Shown here one piece after another: positions 24,232 through 33,012 of a stretch of 64,000 nt of DNA. A program made the position numbers and the translations under genes. The stretch's first letter is position 1. Every line of letters starts with the position of its first letter. The notes under the pieces are model-generated. The model ran no database searches. It saw nothing but the letters and a program-made list of their open reading frames with translations, and was not told the DNA's origin. Origin of the DNA: Micropruina glycogenica. Lineage in GTDB: Bacteria; Actinomycetota; Actinomycetes; Propionibacteriales; Propionibacteriaceae. The DNA is taken from assembly GCF_039524395.1 (NCBI RefSeq), contig NZ_BAAAGO010000031.1; one strand, given 5' to 3'.

Positions 24232-24687
24232 ATGGAACTGCGGGTTGTGGGGCGACGATCCGCCGCCGAGCGCAGAACGCACCCTGCGCAGCTATGTGTC
24301 GCGGCTGCGGAGCGCGACCGGTCCGTCGATCGTGGCCTCCGCGGGCGGCTTCACGCTGCGCACCACCACCCTCGCGGTGGACGCCGCCGATTTCGAATCC
24401 GAGGTGTCCGCGGCGCGGCTGCAGGAGCCGGCCGAGGCCGCGCGCACGTTGGACGCGGCTCTGCGGCGCTGGCGCGGGGACGCCTTCGGCGCCCTCGCCG
24501 AACTGGACGCCGTGGCCGCCGCCGCGCGAGCGCTGGAGCAACGCCGGCTGGGCGCCCGGCATGACCTCGCCGAGGCGCAGCGACGCAGCGGCGACCTCGG
24601 TGCGGCCGTCGCAAGCGCCGAGGCGCTGCTGGCGGAGTCGCCCCTGGACGAGGGCGCCTGGGAGACCCTGATCCGCGGCCTGACCGG
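24232..24687 (+). pseudogene. Remnant of a SARP/AfsR-type regulator (BTAD domain)
   Basis: ATG 24232 opens MELRVVG, the classic start of SARP regulators, with a TAGTGT box 6 nt upstream. The reading frame then jumps: most of the winged-helix domain is missing and the sequence resumes from about 24245 in another frame at WGDDPPPSAERTLRSYVSRLR, followed by a bacterial transcriptional activation domain (DAADFE, LDAALRRWRGDAF, EQRRLGARHDLAEAQ). It stops being recognisable after WETLIRGLTG at about 24687. Internal deletion plus 3' truncation make it non-functional. Confidence 0.75.
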
Positions 24688-24757
24688 CGCCGTCGAAGAT
24701 CTTGTCGGCGAACAGCTCGGTGCTGAGCGGAGAGTCGAGTTCGTGGGTGGTGGTCAT
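24688..24757 (-). pseudogene. 5' fragment of a probable aldehyde dehydrogenase
   Basis: ATG 24757 is preceded by a near-perfect ribosome-binding site (AGGAGGTGAC) and encodes about 23 residues ending in FADKIFDGA, like the N-terminus of benzaldehyde-type aldehyde dehydrogenases. It then runs straight into the antisense of the SARP remnant. Only the start of the gene survives, so identity is tentative. Confidence 0.45.
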
Positions 24758-24907
24758 GTCACCTCCTGAAGTCGGTGTAGCGACAGCATGCGGACGTCGC
24801 ATTGCAGCGGCGATGCAGCCCGGATGCATGAGCCCCGACCGCCGACGCGGGTGAGCGCGCACACCCCTCATCGGGCGCCGGCCGCCCCGACTGGTAGGAA
24901 GGTACGC

Positions 24908-25456
24908 ATGCTGACCGACTTCGTGCGCGATCACGCCTTCACCATCGCCTGGTTCGGCCTGATGACCATGGTCTGGCTCGGCTGGGCGCAGGAGGATCCG
25001 CCCGAACGGTTGCGGCTGCCGTTGGGCGTCGGTTCGGGGCTCGGCCTGGTGCTCACCGGGCTCTTCGTGTACCCAGTGGTGACGCACTGGCGCACCGACA
25101 GCGCCCTGACCGGCCAGTACGCCTGGTTCGGGGTGCTCGTCGGTCTCGAGGTGCTCGCCGCGGCGATCGGCTGCGTAGTGCTGTGGCGCCGGGGAGCGTC
25201 CCGGTGGATGGCGTGGTGGGTGGCGTTGGTGGTCGCGGTGCACTTCCTGGGCCTGGCGGTGATGCTGCGCGATCCGGCCGTCGCCGCATTGGGCGTGCTG
25301 CAGGCCGTGGCGCTGTTCGTACTGGTGCCCCGGCTCAGGGCCGGCCAGACGACGTCCAGCCGTCTCGTCGGTCCGGTGATGGGGCTCAGCCTGCTGCTGT
25401 TCGCCGCGGCCTCCGCGGTCGTGTTCGTCGTCCGTCACGGCGCCCCCTGGGCCTAG
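24908..25456 (+). CDS. Hypothetical membrane protein
   Basis: 182 residues with about five hydrophobic helices and charged loops (DPPERLRLP, RRGASR, RLRAGQTTSSR). ATG 24908 follows GGAAGG. No domain recognised with confidence. It lies between the SARP remnant and the YdeI-like gene; the 150 bp upstream contains several GATGCA/GCATGC stretches of unknown meaning. Confidence 0.7.
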   Translation: MLTDFVRDHAFTIAWFGLMTMVWLGWAQEDPPERLRLPLGVGSGLGLVLTGLFVYPVVTHWRTDSALTGQYAWFGVLVGLEVLAAAIGCVVLWRRGASRWMAWWVALVVAVHFLGLAVMLRDPAVAALGVLQAVALFVLVPRLRAGQTTSSRLVGPVMGLSLLLFAAASAVVFVVRHGAPWA

Positions 25457-25486
25457 CGGACGCCGACGCCCACTCCCTCGACCGCG

Positions 25487-25825
25487 TCAGCCGAGCGCCC
25501 GGCGTCCGGCCGGCGTCATCCGGCCCTCGCGTTCGAGTTGCTCGGCGATCAGCCGGTTGCGTTGCGACAGCGTGCCGCGGCCGCGGCGAGGGGTGAAGCG
25601 CTGCAGGTAGGAGTCGGCGTCGTAGCCGCGTCGGGTGCTTTCGCTCCACCCGTACGCCAGGCCCGCCTCGAGCAGTTCGTGGAAGCGGACCGAGGGACGG
25701 GTGCTGCGCGCCTTCGACAGCCGGACCCAACCGCCCGGGTGTGAGTCGTGGTGGGCCGCCAGCCAGGCCCACAGGCCCGCGACGTCGGCGAACTCGAGGA
25801 CGTCGTCCGCGGGGCGCTGGGTCAT
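25487..25825 (-). CDS. YdeI/OmpD-associated (OmdA) family protein
   Basis: 112-residue protein whose LLEAGLAYGWSESTRRGYDADSYLQRFTPRR and GRMTPAGRRAL segments are the hallmark of the YdeI/OmdA family, annotated as bacteriocin-protection related with little direct evidence. Family members are often longer (about 190 residues), so this is a short form. A minus-strand TAGCCT box is 6 nt from the ATG, predicting a leaderless transcript. Confidence 0.8.
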   Translation of the reverse strand: MTQRPADDVLEFADVAGLWAWLAAHHDSHPGGWVRLSKARSTRPSVRFHELLEAGLAYGWSESTRRGYDADSYLQRFTPRRGRGTLSQRNRLIAEQLEREGRMTPAGRRALG

Positions 25826-25933
25826 GGCGGGAGGCTAGCCGGCTGGACTGACAGACGTGCAGCGTGCAGCGCTCCGCCGCGGCGGCTCCGTCTCGACCCC
25901 CAAGTACGGCCGCTCGGGGTGTGGCCGGGCGGG

Positions 25934-27433
25934 TCAGGACGCCGCGAGCTCCTCCTCCATGGCGGTGAACTCCTGCTGCACCTCGGCGTTCTGGGTGAAG
26001 GTGGCGTTGCTGACCACGATCGCCACCGCCAGGTTGAGCAGGAAGCCGGGCACGATCTCGTACATCACCGAGTGCAGCGCGTCGATGCTGCCCCAGACGA
26101 ACACGGTGACCGCGCCGGCCACCATGCCGGCCAGGGCGCCGGTGGCGGTGAGCTTGCGCCAGTACAGCGACAGGATCACCAGCGGGCCGAACGCAGCGCC
26201 GAATCCGGCCCAGGCGAAGGCGACCAGTTCGAGGATGGCCGAGTTCTGGTCCAGCGCCATCAGCCCGGCGATGATCGCCACGACCAGCACCCCGAGTCGA
26301 CCCAGCACGAGCTGCTGCTTGGCGGTCGACTTCCGGCCGACCATGTTGTAGAGGTCCTCCACCAGCGCCGAGGAACACACCACCAGCTGGCTCGACATCG
26401 TCGACATGATCGCGGCGAGCACGGCGGCGAGCACCAGGCCCGCGACGAACGGATGGAAGAAGATGCGGCTGAGCAGCAGGAACACCGTCTCGGGATCGTC
26501 CAGCGGCAGGGCGGGGTCGCCGGCGAAGTAGGCGATGCCGATCAGTGCGGTCAGGATGGCGCCGACCGCGGTGAGGATCATCCAGATCAGGCTGACCCGG
26601 CGGGCCACCACGGCCTCCTTGGCGCTGCGCAACGCCATGAAGCGGACGATGATGTGCGGCTGGCCGAAGTAGCCCAGCCCCCAGGCCGCCGTGGAGACGA
26701 TGCCCAGCGTCCACCAGAACGCGCCCTTCTCACCGAAGCCGGCGAACAGGTTGAAGGCGTCCGGGTTGACCGAGGTGGCCGATCCCAGCGCCGCTCCCCA
26801 GCCGCCGAGTTCGACGATCGCGATGATCGGCACGATCACCAGCGCGGCCACCATCAGCAGCCCCTGCGCCACGTCGGTGAGGGTGGCGCCCAAGAAGCCG
26901 CCGAAGAGCGTGTAGATCAGGGTGATCCCGGCCACCAGCACCATGCCGAGCAGGTAGTCCCAGCCGAACGAGCTGACGAAGAACTTGCCGGCGGCGACCA
27001 TGCCCGAGGACACGTAGAAGGTGAAGAAGACCAGGATCACCACCGCCGCGGTGATGCGCAGTGGCCGCGCTTTGCCCTTCAGCCGCTTGGCGAAGAAGCT
27101 CGGAATGGTGATCGCGTCGTCGGCGATCTCGGTGTAGGCGCGCAGCCGGGGCGCCACGAACTTCCAGTTCAGCCACGCCCCGACGGTAAGACCGATCGCG
27201 ATCCAGGCCTCGACCAGGCCGGCCGAATAGATGGCGCCGGGCAGGCCCATCAGCAGCCAGCCCGACATGTCGGACGCGTTGGCCGACAGGGCCGCGACCG
27301 AGGGCCGCAGGCCGCGCTCGGCCAGCATGTAGCCGCTCAGGTTCGCAGTCTTGCGATAGGCGTAGTAGCCGATGCCGAGCATGACCGCGAAGTACAGGAC
27401 GGTGGCCAGCATCTGGTAGGTCTGCTCGGACAT
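25934..27433 (-). CDS. putP: Sodium/proline symporter
   Basis: 499-residue member of the sodium:solute symporter family with about 13 membrane helices. The N-terminal sequence MLAERGLRPSVAALSANASDMSGWLLMG and the IMSTMSSQLVVCSSALVEDLY helix are typical of PutP, including the Na+-site ASDMSGW. It imports proline with Na+ at the plasma membrane. ATG 27433 follows GAGGAGGAG. It is transcribed alone; no putA is in the window. Confidence 0.93.
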   Translation of the reverse strand: MSEQTYQMLATVLYFAVMLGIGYYAYRKTANLSGYMLAERGLRPSVAALSANASDMSGWLLMGLPGAIYSAGLVEAWIAIGLTVGAWLNWKFVAPRLRAYTEIADDAITIPSFFAKRLKGKARPLRITAAVVILVFFTFYVSSGMVAAGKFFVSSFGWDYLLGMVLVAGITLIYTLFGGFLGATLTDVAQGLLMVAALVIVPIIAIVELGGWGAALGSATSVNPDAFNLFAGFGEKGAFWWTLGIVSTAAWGLGYFGQPHIIVRFMALRSAKEAVVARRVSLIWMILTAVGAILTALIGIAYFAGDPALPLDDPETVFLLLSRIFFHPFVAGLVLAAVLAAIMSTMSSQLVVCSSALVEDLYNMVGRKSTAKQQLVLGRLGVLVVAIIAGLMALDQNSAILELVAFAWAGFGAAFGPLVILSLYWRKLTATGALAGMVAGAVTVFVWGSIDALHSVMYEIVPGFLLNLAVAIVVSNATFTQNAEVQQEFTAMEEELAAS

Positions 27434-27532
27434 GCGCTCCTCCTCGGTTGGGCCGCAGGGGTGGGCCGCTTCCGGGCACCGTACCCCAGCCCCGACGGCG
27501 CTGTCCCGGTATCGCGGCTCCCCTCTGCCCGC

Positions 27533-27919
27533 TCAGCCGGTCAGGCTGCTGACGGCCAGCACCAGGATGGAGCTGTTGCAGAAGAAGGTGAGCACCGAGT
27601 GCATCATCACCCGCCAACGGTCGCGCCGACCGGTCACCGTCACGTCGGTGGTCGCGAAGGTGGTGCCGATCAGGATCATGAACGCCGCCACGAGGCCCAC
27701 GACCGCCGTGATCAGGGACGCGCTCAGCGACGTCCAGCGCACCACGACGTTGGCCTGCACCCTGGTCGGCGGGAACGGACGGCGGTGCAGGCTGTCCAGG
27801 CCGACGGTCACCACCATCACCAGGAGGTAGCGGGTCCCGACCAGGCACCAGATCAAGCAGCGGACCCGGCTCGCCCTCGAGGGCTTCGCTGACCACTGCC
27901 ATCCCGACAGCGGCGACAC
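27533..27919 (-). CDS. Truncated DUF1345-like membrane protein
   Basis: 128 residues; the part FMILIGTTFATTDVTVTGRRDRWRVMMHSVLTFFCNSSILVLAV closely follows the C-terminal half of DUF1345 membrane proteins, which usually have about 210-230 residues. The N-terminal half is replaced by unrelated sequence, and pflA ends only 29 bp upstream, so this is probably a remnant, although three hydrophobic segments remain. The start codon is uncertain. Confidence 0.5.
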   Translation of the reverse strand: MSPLSGWQWSAKPSRASRVRCLIWCLVGTRYLLVMVVTVGLDSLHRRPFPPTRVQANVVVRWTSLSASLITAVVGLVAAFMILIGTTFATTDVTVTGRRDRWRVMMHSVLTFFCNSSILVLAVSSLTG

Positions 27920-27948
27920 CGGGTGCCGCAGCGGTCACCGGCGCAACC

Positions 27949-28812
27949 TCAGAAGCAGGTCAGCCCACGACTCGAGAAGATCGCCCGCGTCGACGCGACC
28001 AGTTCGGCCGACGGCGGCGCCGTCTCGGCCAGTTCGTAGCTCAGCCCGAGTTCGGCCCACTTGCCGCGCCCCATCTGGTGGAACGGCAGCACCTCCACCC
28101 GGGTCACGCAACCCAGGGACGCCGCGTAGTCGGCGATCGATGCGATGGTCGCCGGGTCGTCGGTGAGGCCGGGCACCAGCACGAACCTGATCCAGGTCTC
28201 GATGCCGAGGGCGTCCAGCCGGCGGCCGAAGTCCAGGGTGGGCTGCAGCCGGCGTCCGGTCACCCGGTGATAGGTGGGCTCGTCGCCGGCCTTCACGTCC
28301 AGCAGCACCAAGTCGACATCGGCCAGCAGGTCGTCGTCGGCGTTGCGGCCCAGAAAGCCCGAGGTGTCGATCGCTGTGTGCACGCCCAACTCTTTGGCCC
28401 CGCGCAGAATGCGTCGCGCGTAGGCCGGCTGTTGCAGCACCTCGCCGCCCGACAGGGTGATGCCGCCCCCGGTCGCGGCGAACACGCCCCGGTAGCGCCT
28501 GATGCGGGCCAGCAGGTCGTCGGCGAGCACCGGCACGCCCCGGTTCGCGGTCATGGTGTCGGGGTTGTGGCAGTACAGGCAGCGCAGCGGGCACCCCGCC
28601 AGAAACGTGGTCATGCGGGTTCCGGGGCCGTCCACGGCGGTGACCAGCTCCCACGAATGCACAGAACCGACCTCGCCGGTTCGCTGGCCGATCAGCAGCT
28701 CGCCGCGGCTGAGGTGGTCGGCGACCGGAATGCCGCCGAGCATGCGGGCGTGCACGGGACGGGTCTCGACAAGCTCGACCGGCGACGGACGCTCGACCAG
28801 TGCGACCGACAT
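27949..28812 (-). CDS. pflA: Pyruvate formate-lyase activating enzyme
   Basis: 287-residue radical SAM protein. Cys74, Cys78 and Cys81 form the CxxxCxxC cluster motif (GCPLRCLYCHNPDT), followed by the GGG/SGGE segment (TGGGITLSGGE) that binds S-adenosylmethionine. It installs the glycyl radical on PflB. The start is 2 nt after the pflB stop, so the pair is an operon. Relative to the 246-residue E. coli enzyme it has about 45 extra N-terminal residues; part of this extension (VELVET) is encoded by a copy of the dispersed TCGACAAGCTCGACC repeat. Confidence 0.93.
   Translation of the reverse strand: MSVALVERPSPVELVETRPVHARMLGGIPVADHLSRGELLIGQRTGEVGSVHSWELVTAVDGPGTRMTTFLAGCPLRCLYCHNPDTMTANRGVPVLADDLLARIRRYRGVFAATGGGITLSGGEVLQQPAYARRILRGAKELGVHTAIDTSGFLGRNADDDLLADVDLVLLDVKAGDEPTYHRVTGRRLQPTLDFGRRLDALGIETWIRFVLVPGLTDDPATIASIADYAASLGCVTRVEVLPFHQMGRGKWAELGLSYELAETAPPSAELVASTRAIFSSRGLTCF
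28762..28780. repeat. Dispersed repeat inside the pflA coding region
   Basis: GGTCTCGACAAGCTCGACC, a member of the family at 13885, 15028, 36574, 46365 and 47049, here read in frame as part of the N-terminal extension of PflA. Confidence 0.65.
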
Positions 28813-28814
28813 CG

Positions 28815-31079
28815 TCAGACCGACTCGTGGAAGGTGCGGGAGAGGACGTCGAGCTGCTGCTCGCGGGTCAGCTTGGTGAAGTTCACCGCGTAGCCGGAGA
28901 CCCGGATGGTCAACTGCGGGTAGTCCTCCGGGTGTGCCATCGCGTCGAGCAGGGTCTCCTTGTTCAGCACGTTGATGTTCGCGTGGTAGAGGCCCTCGCC
29001 CATGCCGGCGTCCAGAATGCCGACCAGGTTGGCCACCCGCTCGGCCTCGGTGCGGCCCAAAGCCGGCGGGGTGATCGTGTTGGTGAGCGAGATGCCGTCC
29101 AGCGCGTCGTCGTAGCTGAGCTTGCCGACGCTGAGCATCGAGGCGAGCATGCCGTGGGTGTCGGCGCCGTTCTGCGGGTTGGCGCCGGGCGCGAACGGGG
29201 TGCCGGCACGGTGCCCGCAGGGGAACGACCCGGTGGCCTTGCCGTAGACCACGTTGCTGGTGATGGTGAGCACCGACTGGGTGGGCACCGCGTCGCGGTA
29301 GAGCTTCAGCGACCGGATCTTGTTCATCACCGTGCTGACCACCAGGGACGCGATCTCATCGGCCCGGTCGTCGTCGTTGCCGTAGCGGGGGAACTCGCCC
29401 TCGGTGAGGTAGTCGACCACCAGGCCGGACTCGTCGCGGATCGGGGTGACGGTGGCGTACTTGATCGCGGCCAGTGAGTCGGCGACGATCGACAGCCCGG
29501 CGATGCCGCAGCCCATGGTGCGCACGATCTCGTCGTCGTGCAGCGCCATCTCCATCGCCTCGTAGGCGTACTTGTCGTGGCAGTAGTGAATGATGTTGAG
29601 CGCCTCGACGTAGGTCTCGACGGCCCAGGTGAGCATCTCGTCGTACTTGGCCCACACGGTGTCGAAGTCGAGCGGAGCGTCGCCCTCGATGCCGGTGAAG
29701 TCGGGCACGATCAGCTTGCCGCTCATCTCGTCGCGGCCGCCGTTGATCGCGTACAGCAGGGTCTTGGCGGCGTTCAGCCGGGCGCCGAAGAACTGCATCT
29801 GCTTGCCGATCGCCATCGGCGACACGCAGCAGGCGATCGCGGTGTCGTCGCCCCAGTGCCGGCGGATCTCGCCGTCCGACTCGTACTGGATCGCGGAGGT
29901 CTCGATCGAGATCTGCGCGCAGAAGTCCTTGTAGCCCTGGGGAAGCTCGTCGTCCCAGTAGATGGTGATGTTGGGCTCGGGGGCGGGCCCGAGGTTGCGC
30001 AGGGTCTGCAGCAACCGGAACGAGGTCTTGGTGACCAGGGTGCGACCGTCGTCGGCGAAGCCGCCGTCGGACCAGGTGGCCCAGTACGGGTCGCCGGAGA
30101 AGATCTGGTCGTAGTCGATGGTGCGCAGGAACCGGACGATGCGCAGCTTGGTGACCAGCGCGTCGATCGCCTCCTGCACGCCCTCCTCGTCGATCAGGCC
30201 GGCGGCCAGGTCGCGCTCGGCGTAGACGTCGAGGAAGCCGGACAGCCGGCCGATGCTCATCGCGGCGCCGTCCTGGCTCTTCACGCTGGCCAGGTAGGCC
30301 AGATAGGTCCACTGCACGGCTTCGATGAAGGTGACCGCGGGGCGGGCGAGATCGAAGCCGTAGGACGCACCCAGCTTCGTCAGCTTCTTCAGGGCCTTGA
30401 TCTGCTCGGCGTGCTCCTCGCGGTAGCGCGCCCAGTTCTCGCTGAACGGCTGGTCGACGACGGCGTCCAGGTCGGTCTTCTTCGCCGCGATCAGCCGGTC
30501 GACGCCGTAGAGCGCCACCCGACGGTAGTCGCCGATGATCCGGCCGCGTCCGTAGGCGTCCGGCAGGCCGGTCACGATGTGCGAGCTGCGGGCCGCGCGG
30601 ATGCGGGGGGTGTAGATGTCGAAGACGGCTTCGTTGTGGGTCTTGCGGTACTTGGTGAAGACGCTCTTGACCGCGGGATCGATCTCGAGACCGGCCTCTT
30701 TGATCGCAGTCTCGACCATGCGCCAGCCGCCGTTCGGCATCATCGGACGCTTCAGCGGCACGTCGGTCTGCAGGCCCACGATGACGTCGTCCTCGGCGCA
30801 GATGTAGCCGGCCGGGAAGGCGTCCACGTCGGCCGGAATGTGGGTTTCGACGTCGTAAACCCGCTTGGCCCGCTCAACCGACAGGTAGTCGCGCTGCAGG
30901 GTGTTCCACACCGTGAGGGTCTTGTCGGTCGGTCCGGCCAGGAAGGCAGCGTCACCGTGATAGGGGGTGAAGTTGCGCAAAATGAAGTCGCGCACGTCGA
31001 TGCGTTCGGTCCACACACCCGGGGCGAAACCGTCCCAGGCGTCAGCGGAAAGGGTGGGGGCGGGGGCCACGGCGGTCAA
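28815..31079 (-). CDS. pflB: Pyruvate formate-lyase (formate C-acetyltransferase)
   Basis: Glycyl-radical enzyme converting pyruvate and CoA to acetyl-CoA and formate under anaerobic conditions. The active-site pair is Cys417-Cys418 (IACCVSPMAIGKQMQFFGA) and the radical glycine is Gly729 in RVSGYAVNF, close to 418/419 and 734 of E. coli. I chose the TTG at 31079 because GAGGAG precedes it by 7 nt and the resulting 754 residues match the family; a GTG at 31154 would add 25 basic residues. It forms an operon with pflA behind a promoter and operator at 31190-31225. Confidence 0.95.
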   Translation of the reverse strand: MTAVAPAPTLSADAWDGFAPGVWTERIDVRDFILRNFTPYHGDAAFLAGPTDKTLTVWNTLQRDYLSVERAKRVYDVETHIPADVDAFPAGYICAEDDVIVGLQTDVPLKRPMMPNGGWRMVETAIKEAGLEIDPAVKSVFTKYRKTHNEAVFDIYTPRIRAARSSHIVTGLPDAYGRGRIIGDYRRVALYGVDRLIAAKKTDLDAVVDQPFSENWARYREEHAEQIKALKKLTKLGASYGFDLARPAVTFIEAVQWTYLAYLASVKSQDGAAMSIGRLSGFLDVYAERDLAAGLIDEEGVQEAIDALVTKLRIVRFLRTIDYDQIFSGDPYWATWSDGGFADDGRTLVTKTSFRLLQTLRNLGPAPEPNITIYWDDELPQGYKDFCAQISIETSAIQYESDGEIRRHWGDDTAIACCVSPMAIGKQMQFFGARLNAAKTLLYAINGGRDEMSGKLIVPDFTGIEGDAPLDFDTVWAKYDEMLTWAVETYVEALNIIHYCHDKYAYEAMEMALHDDEIVRTMGCGIAGLSIVADSLAAIKYATVTPIRDESGLVVDYLTEGEFPRYGNDDDRADEIASLVVSTVMNKIRSLKLYRDAVPTQSVLTITSNVVYGKATGSFPCGHRAGTPFAPGANPQNGADTHGMLASMLSVGKLSYDDALDGISLTNTITPPALGRTEAERVANLVGILDAGMGEGLYHANINVLNKETLLDAMAHPEDYPQLTIRVSGYAVNFTKLTREQQLDVLSRTFHESV

Positions 31080-31189
31080 AGCGATCTCCTCGGGTGCAGC
31101 GCGCCGGTTCGCGCGCTTACTGCTCCATTCGCTCCGTTTGGCCTTGTGAGCCACGCAATTCTCGCAACGGTGCGATATTGGTTCATGTG

Positions 31190-31213
31190 ACTACTACTAT
31201 AGAACGTAGTAGT
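31190..31213. promoter_or_regulatory. Operator palindrome over the pflB -10 box
   Basis: ACTACTAC and GTAGTAGT form a perfect 8-bp inverted repeat with an 8-nt spacer (TATAGAAC). The repeat covers the predicted -10 hexamer, as expected for a repressor site. The motif is not the usual Rex, FNR or ArcA consensus. Confidence 0.6.
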
Positions 31214-31225
31214 AACCGCCACCAA
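31196..31225 (-). promoter_or_regulatory. Predicted pflB promoter
   Basis: Minus-strand TTGGTG (31220-31225) and TATAGT (31196-31201) are 18 nt apart, a good -35/-10 pair. The transcription start would be near 31189, giving a 5' leader of about 110 nt to the TTG start. The rest of the gap to 31372 shows nothing recognisable. Confidence 0.6.
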
Positions 31226-31372
31226 ATGGGTGTCCGAGGCGTGGACTTCGCATGCCCACTACGCTCCGAGCCGGCCACCATCGCGCCCACAGGGATCAGG
31301 CGCAGGCCCGCGCGCCGAGGCTACCCGGCCGGTCGAACGACACGATCGCTTTGGTTTGCCAGCCTCAGCGCC

Positions 31373-32668
31373 TCAGCCGGCGTAGAAGGCCTGCAAACCC
31401 TGCGCCAGCCATTCAGGGTCGCGCACGCCGCACAGCTCGCGCGCCGAGTGCATGCTGAGCAGCGGAATGCCGATGTCGACGGTGCGAATGCCCAGCCTGG
31501 TGGCCGACAACGGCCCGATGGTCGAACCGCAGGGCACCGAGTTGTTCGACACGAAGTCTTGGGTGGGTACGCCGGCCACCGCGCAGGCCCGGCGCCAGGC
31601 GGCCTCACCCACCGCGTCGGTGGCGTAGCGCTGGTTGGCGTTGAACTTGATCAGCGGCCCGGCGTTGCACAAGGGACGGTGTCCGGGGTCGTGCAGGTGC
31701 GCATAGTTGGGGTGCACGGCGTGCCCGGCGTCGGCAGAGACCAGTAGCGATCGAGTGCGAGCCGCGGCAGCCTGCTGCCCGGTCCAACCCAGGGCGTCGG
31801 CCAGCCGGGTGAGCAGCATGTCGAGCAGGGGCCCGGACGCCCCCGTAGCACTCGCCGAGCCGACCTCCTCGTGGTCGAAGCAGGCCAGCACGCAGATCTG
31901 ATCGGACTCGTCGGCGGCGGCGAGGGCGACGAGGCCCGCGTGCACGCTGGCCAGGTTGTCGAGCCGCGGGCTGGCGAACAGCTCGCCGTCGAGCCCGAAG
32001 CGCGCGGGCGGTTCGGTGACGAACGCGCACAGGTCGTGGCCGGCTACGTCGGCCGGATCGACGCCGGCGCCGGCGGCCACCAGCGCCAACAGGTCGGCCT
32101 CGGGGTGCCCGACCGCGAACACCGGGTGCAGATGCTGTTGCCGATCGAGCACCAGGCGCTCGTGCACGCTGCGATCGAGGTGCGGAGCCACCTGCGGAAT
32201 GCGCAGCAGGGGCCCGGTGGCCACCAGCACGACCTCGCCGTCGGCGGTCACCAGGCGGCCGGCGAGGCCGAACTCGCGGTCGAGCCACGAGTTGGGCAGC
32301 GGGCCGCCGTAGACCTCCATGCCGGCCTGCTGCCAGCCCAGGGCCTCGCTCGTGGGGCGTGGCTTGAGCACGAAACCCGGCGAATCGGTGTGTGCGCCGA
32401 CGATGCGAAAGCCGGTTGGGTTCGAGGTGCGCGGCAGCCGCCAGGCGAGCACCGAGCCGTCCCTGACCGCCACGTAGCCGCCGGGGTCGGCCGGCAGCGG
32501 GTCCGCCGGCGCGAGCTCGGTGAAGCCCTGCGCCACCAGCCGGTCGGCGGCCTCGCGGGCGGCATGAAAAGACGAGGGCGCGGCGGTGACGAAATCTGCC
32601 AGCCCCTGCAGGTGCGACCCGGCCACGTCGCCGGCTTTATCAGGCGTCGGGATGGTCGCCCTTTTCAC
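31373..32668 (-). CDS. apeB: M18 family aminopeptidase (aspartyl aminopeptidase type)
   Basis: 431-residue metallopeptidase removing N-terminal residues from peptides in the cytosol. Metal-binding and catalytic regions are seen in AHTDSPG, DNLASVHAGLV, ACFDHEEVGS and the C-terminal SMHSARE, in the order of the M18 family. The frame opens at GTG 32668, overlapping the preceding small gene by 29 nt; a GTG at 32626 is an alternative and no ribosome-binding site decides it. Confidence 0.92.
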   Translation of the reverse strand: MKRATIPTPDKAGDVAGSHLQGLADFVTAAPSSFHAAREAADRLVAQGFTELAPADPLPADPGGYVAVRDGSVLAWRLPRTSNPTGFRIVGAHTDSPGFVLKPRPTSEALGWQQAGMEVYGGPLPNSWLDREFGLAGRLVTADGEVVLVATGPLLRIPQVAPHLDRSVHERLVLDRQQHLHPVFAVGHPEADLLALVAAGAGVDPADVAGHDLCAFVTEPPARFGLDGELFASPRLDNLASVHAGLVALAAADESDQICVLACFDHEEVGSASATGASGPLLDMLLTRLADALGWTGQQAAAARTRSLLVSADAGHAVHPNYAHLHDPGHRPLCNAGPLIKFNANQRYATDAVGEAAWRRACAVAGVPTQDFVSNNSVPCGSTIGPLSATRLGIRTVDIGIPLLSMHSARELCGVRDPEWLAQGLQAFYAG

Positions 32669-32846
32669 CCTCGGGGGTGCGGCCCCAGGGGGCGTCCTCG
32701 CCGCGGCGCTTCAGGACGTTCTCTGCGGTGTAGCCCTCTTCGGCGTTGTCGGGTTCGGCGGCGCGATAGCCGTACTCTTCGCCGGGCATCTCAGGAGCCA
32801 CCTGGTAGGCGTTGTGCTCGCTGGCGTCGTGGGGAGTTTCACTCAT
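32640..32846 (-). CDS. Small acidic hypothetical protein
   Basis: 68 residues, hydrophilic and acidic (SETPHDASEHNAYQVAPEMPGEEYGYR ... EGEKGDHPDA). ATG 32846 has AAAGGAG just upstream. It overlaps the start of apeB and is probably its first operon partner. Similar small proteins are common in actinobacteria; function unknown. Confidence 0.65.
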   Translation of the reverse strand: MSETPHDASEHNAYQVAPEMPGEEYGYRAAEPDNAEEGYTAENVLKRRGEDAPWGRTPEGEKGDHPDA

Positions 32847-33012
32847 GACGGCTCCTTTTGCGCGGAAGTTCACGCTTAGAGTGCTTCGGATCACACATCG
32901 TTGCGTACCCGGTGTTGAGCTTAGCCGCGGCCCGGCGAAGTCCACTAGCGCAAATGCGGCCGCCGAGCGTCGGTCACCGATTTTGTCGGTGCCGCCCGGC
33001 AAGATCGTCGGC

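Noticed and set aside
25748..27892. 714-codon plus-strand open frame opposite putP
   Set aside because: Arg/Gly/His-rich translation with no family pattern, antisense to a clearly conserved transporter; a shadow frame of GC-rich coding sequence.
29538..31190. 550-codon plus-strand frame opposite pflB
   Set aside because: Shadow of pflB; its end even crosses the pflB promoter.
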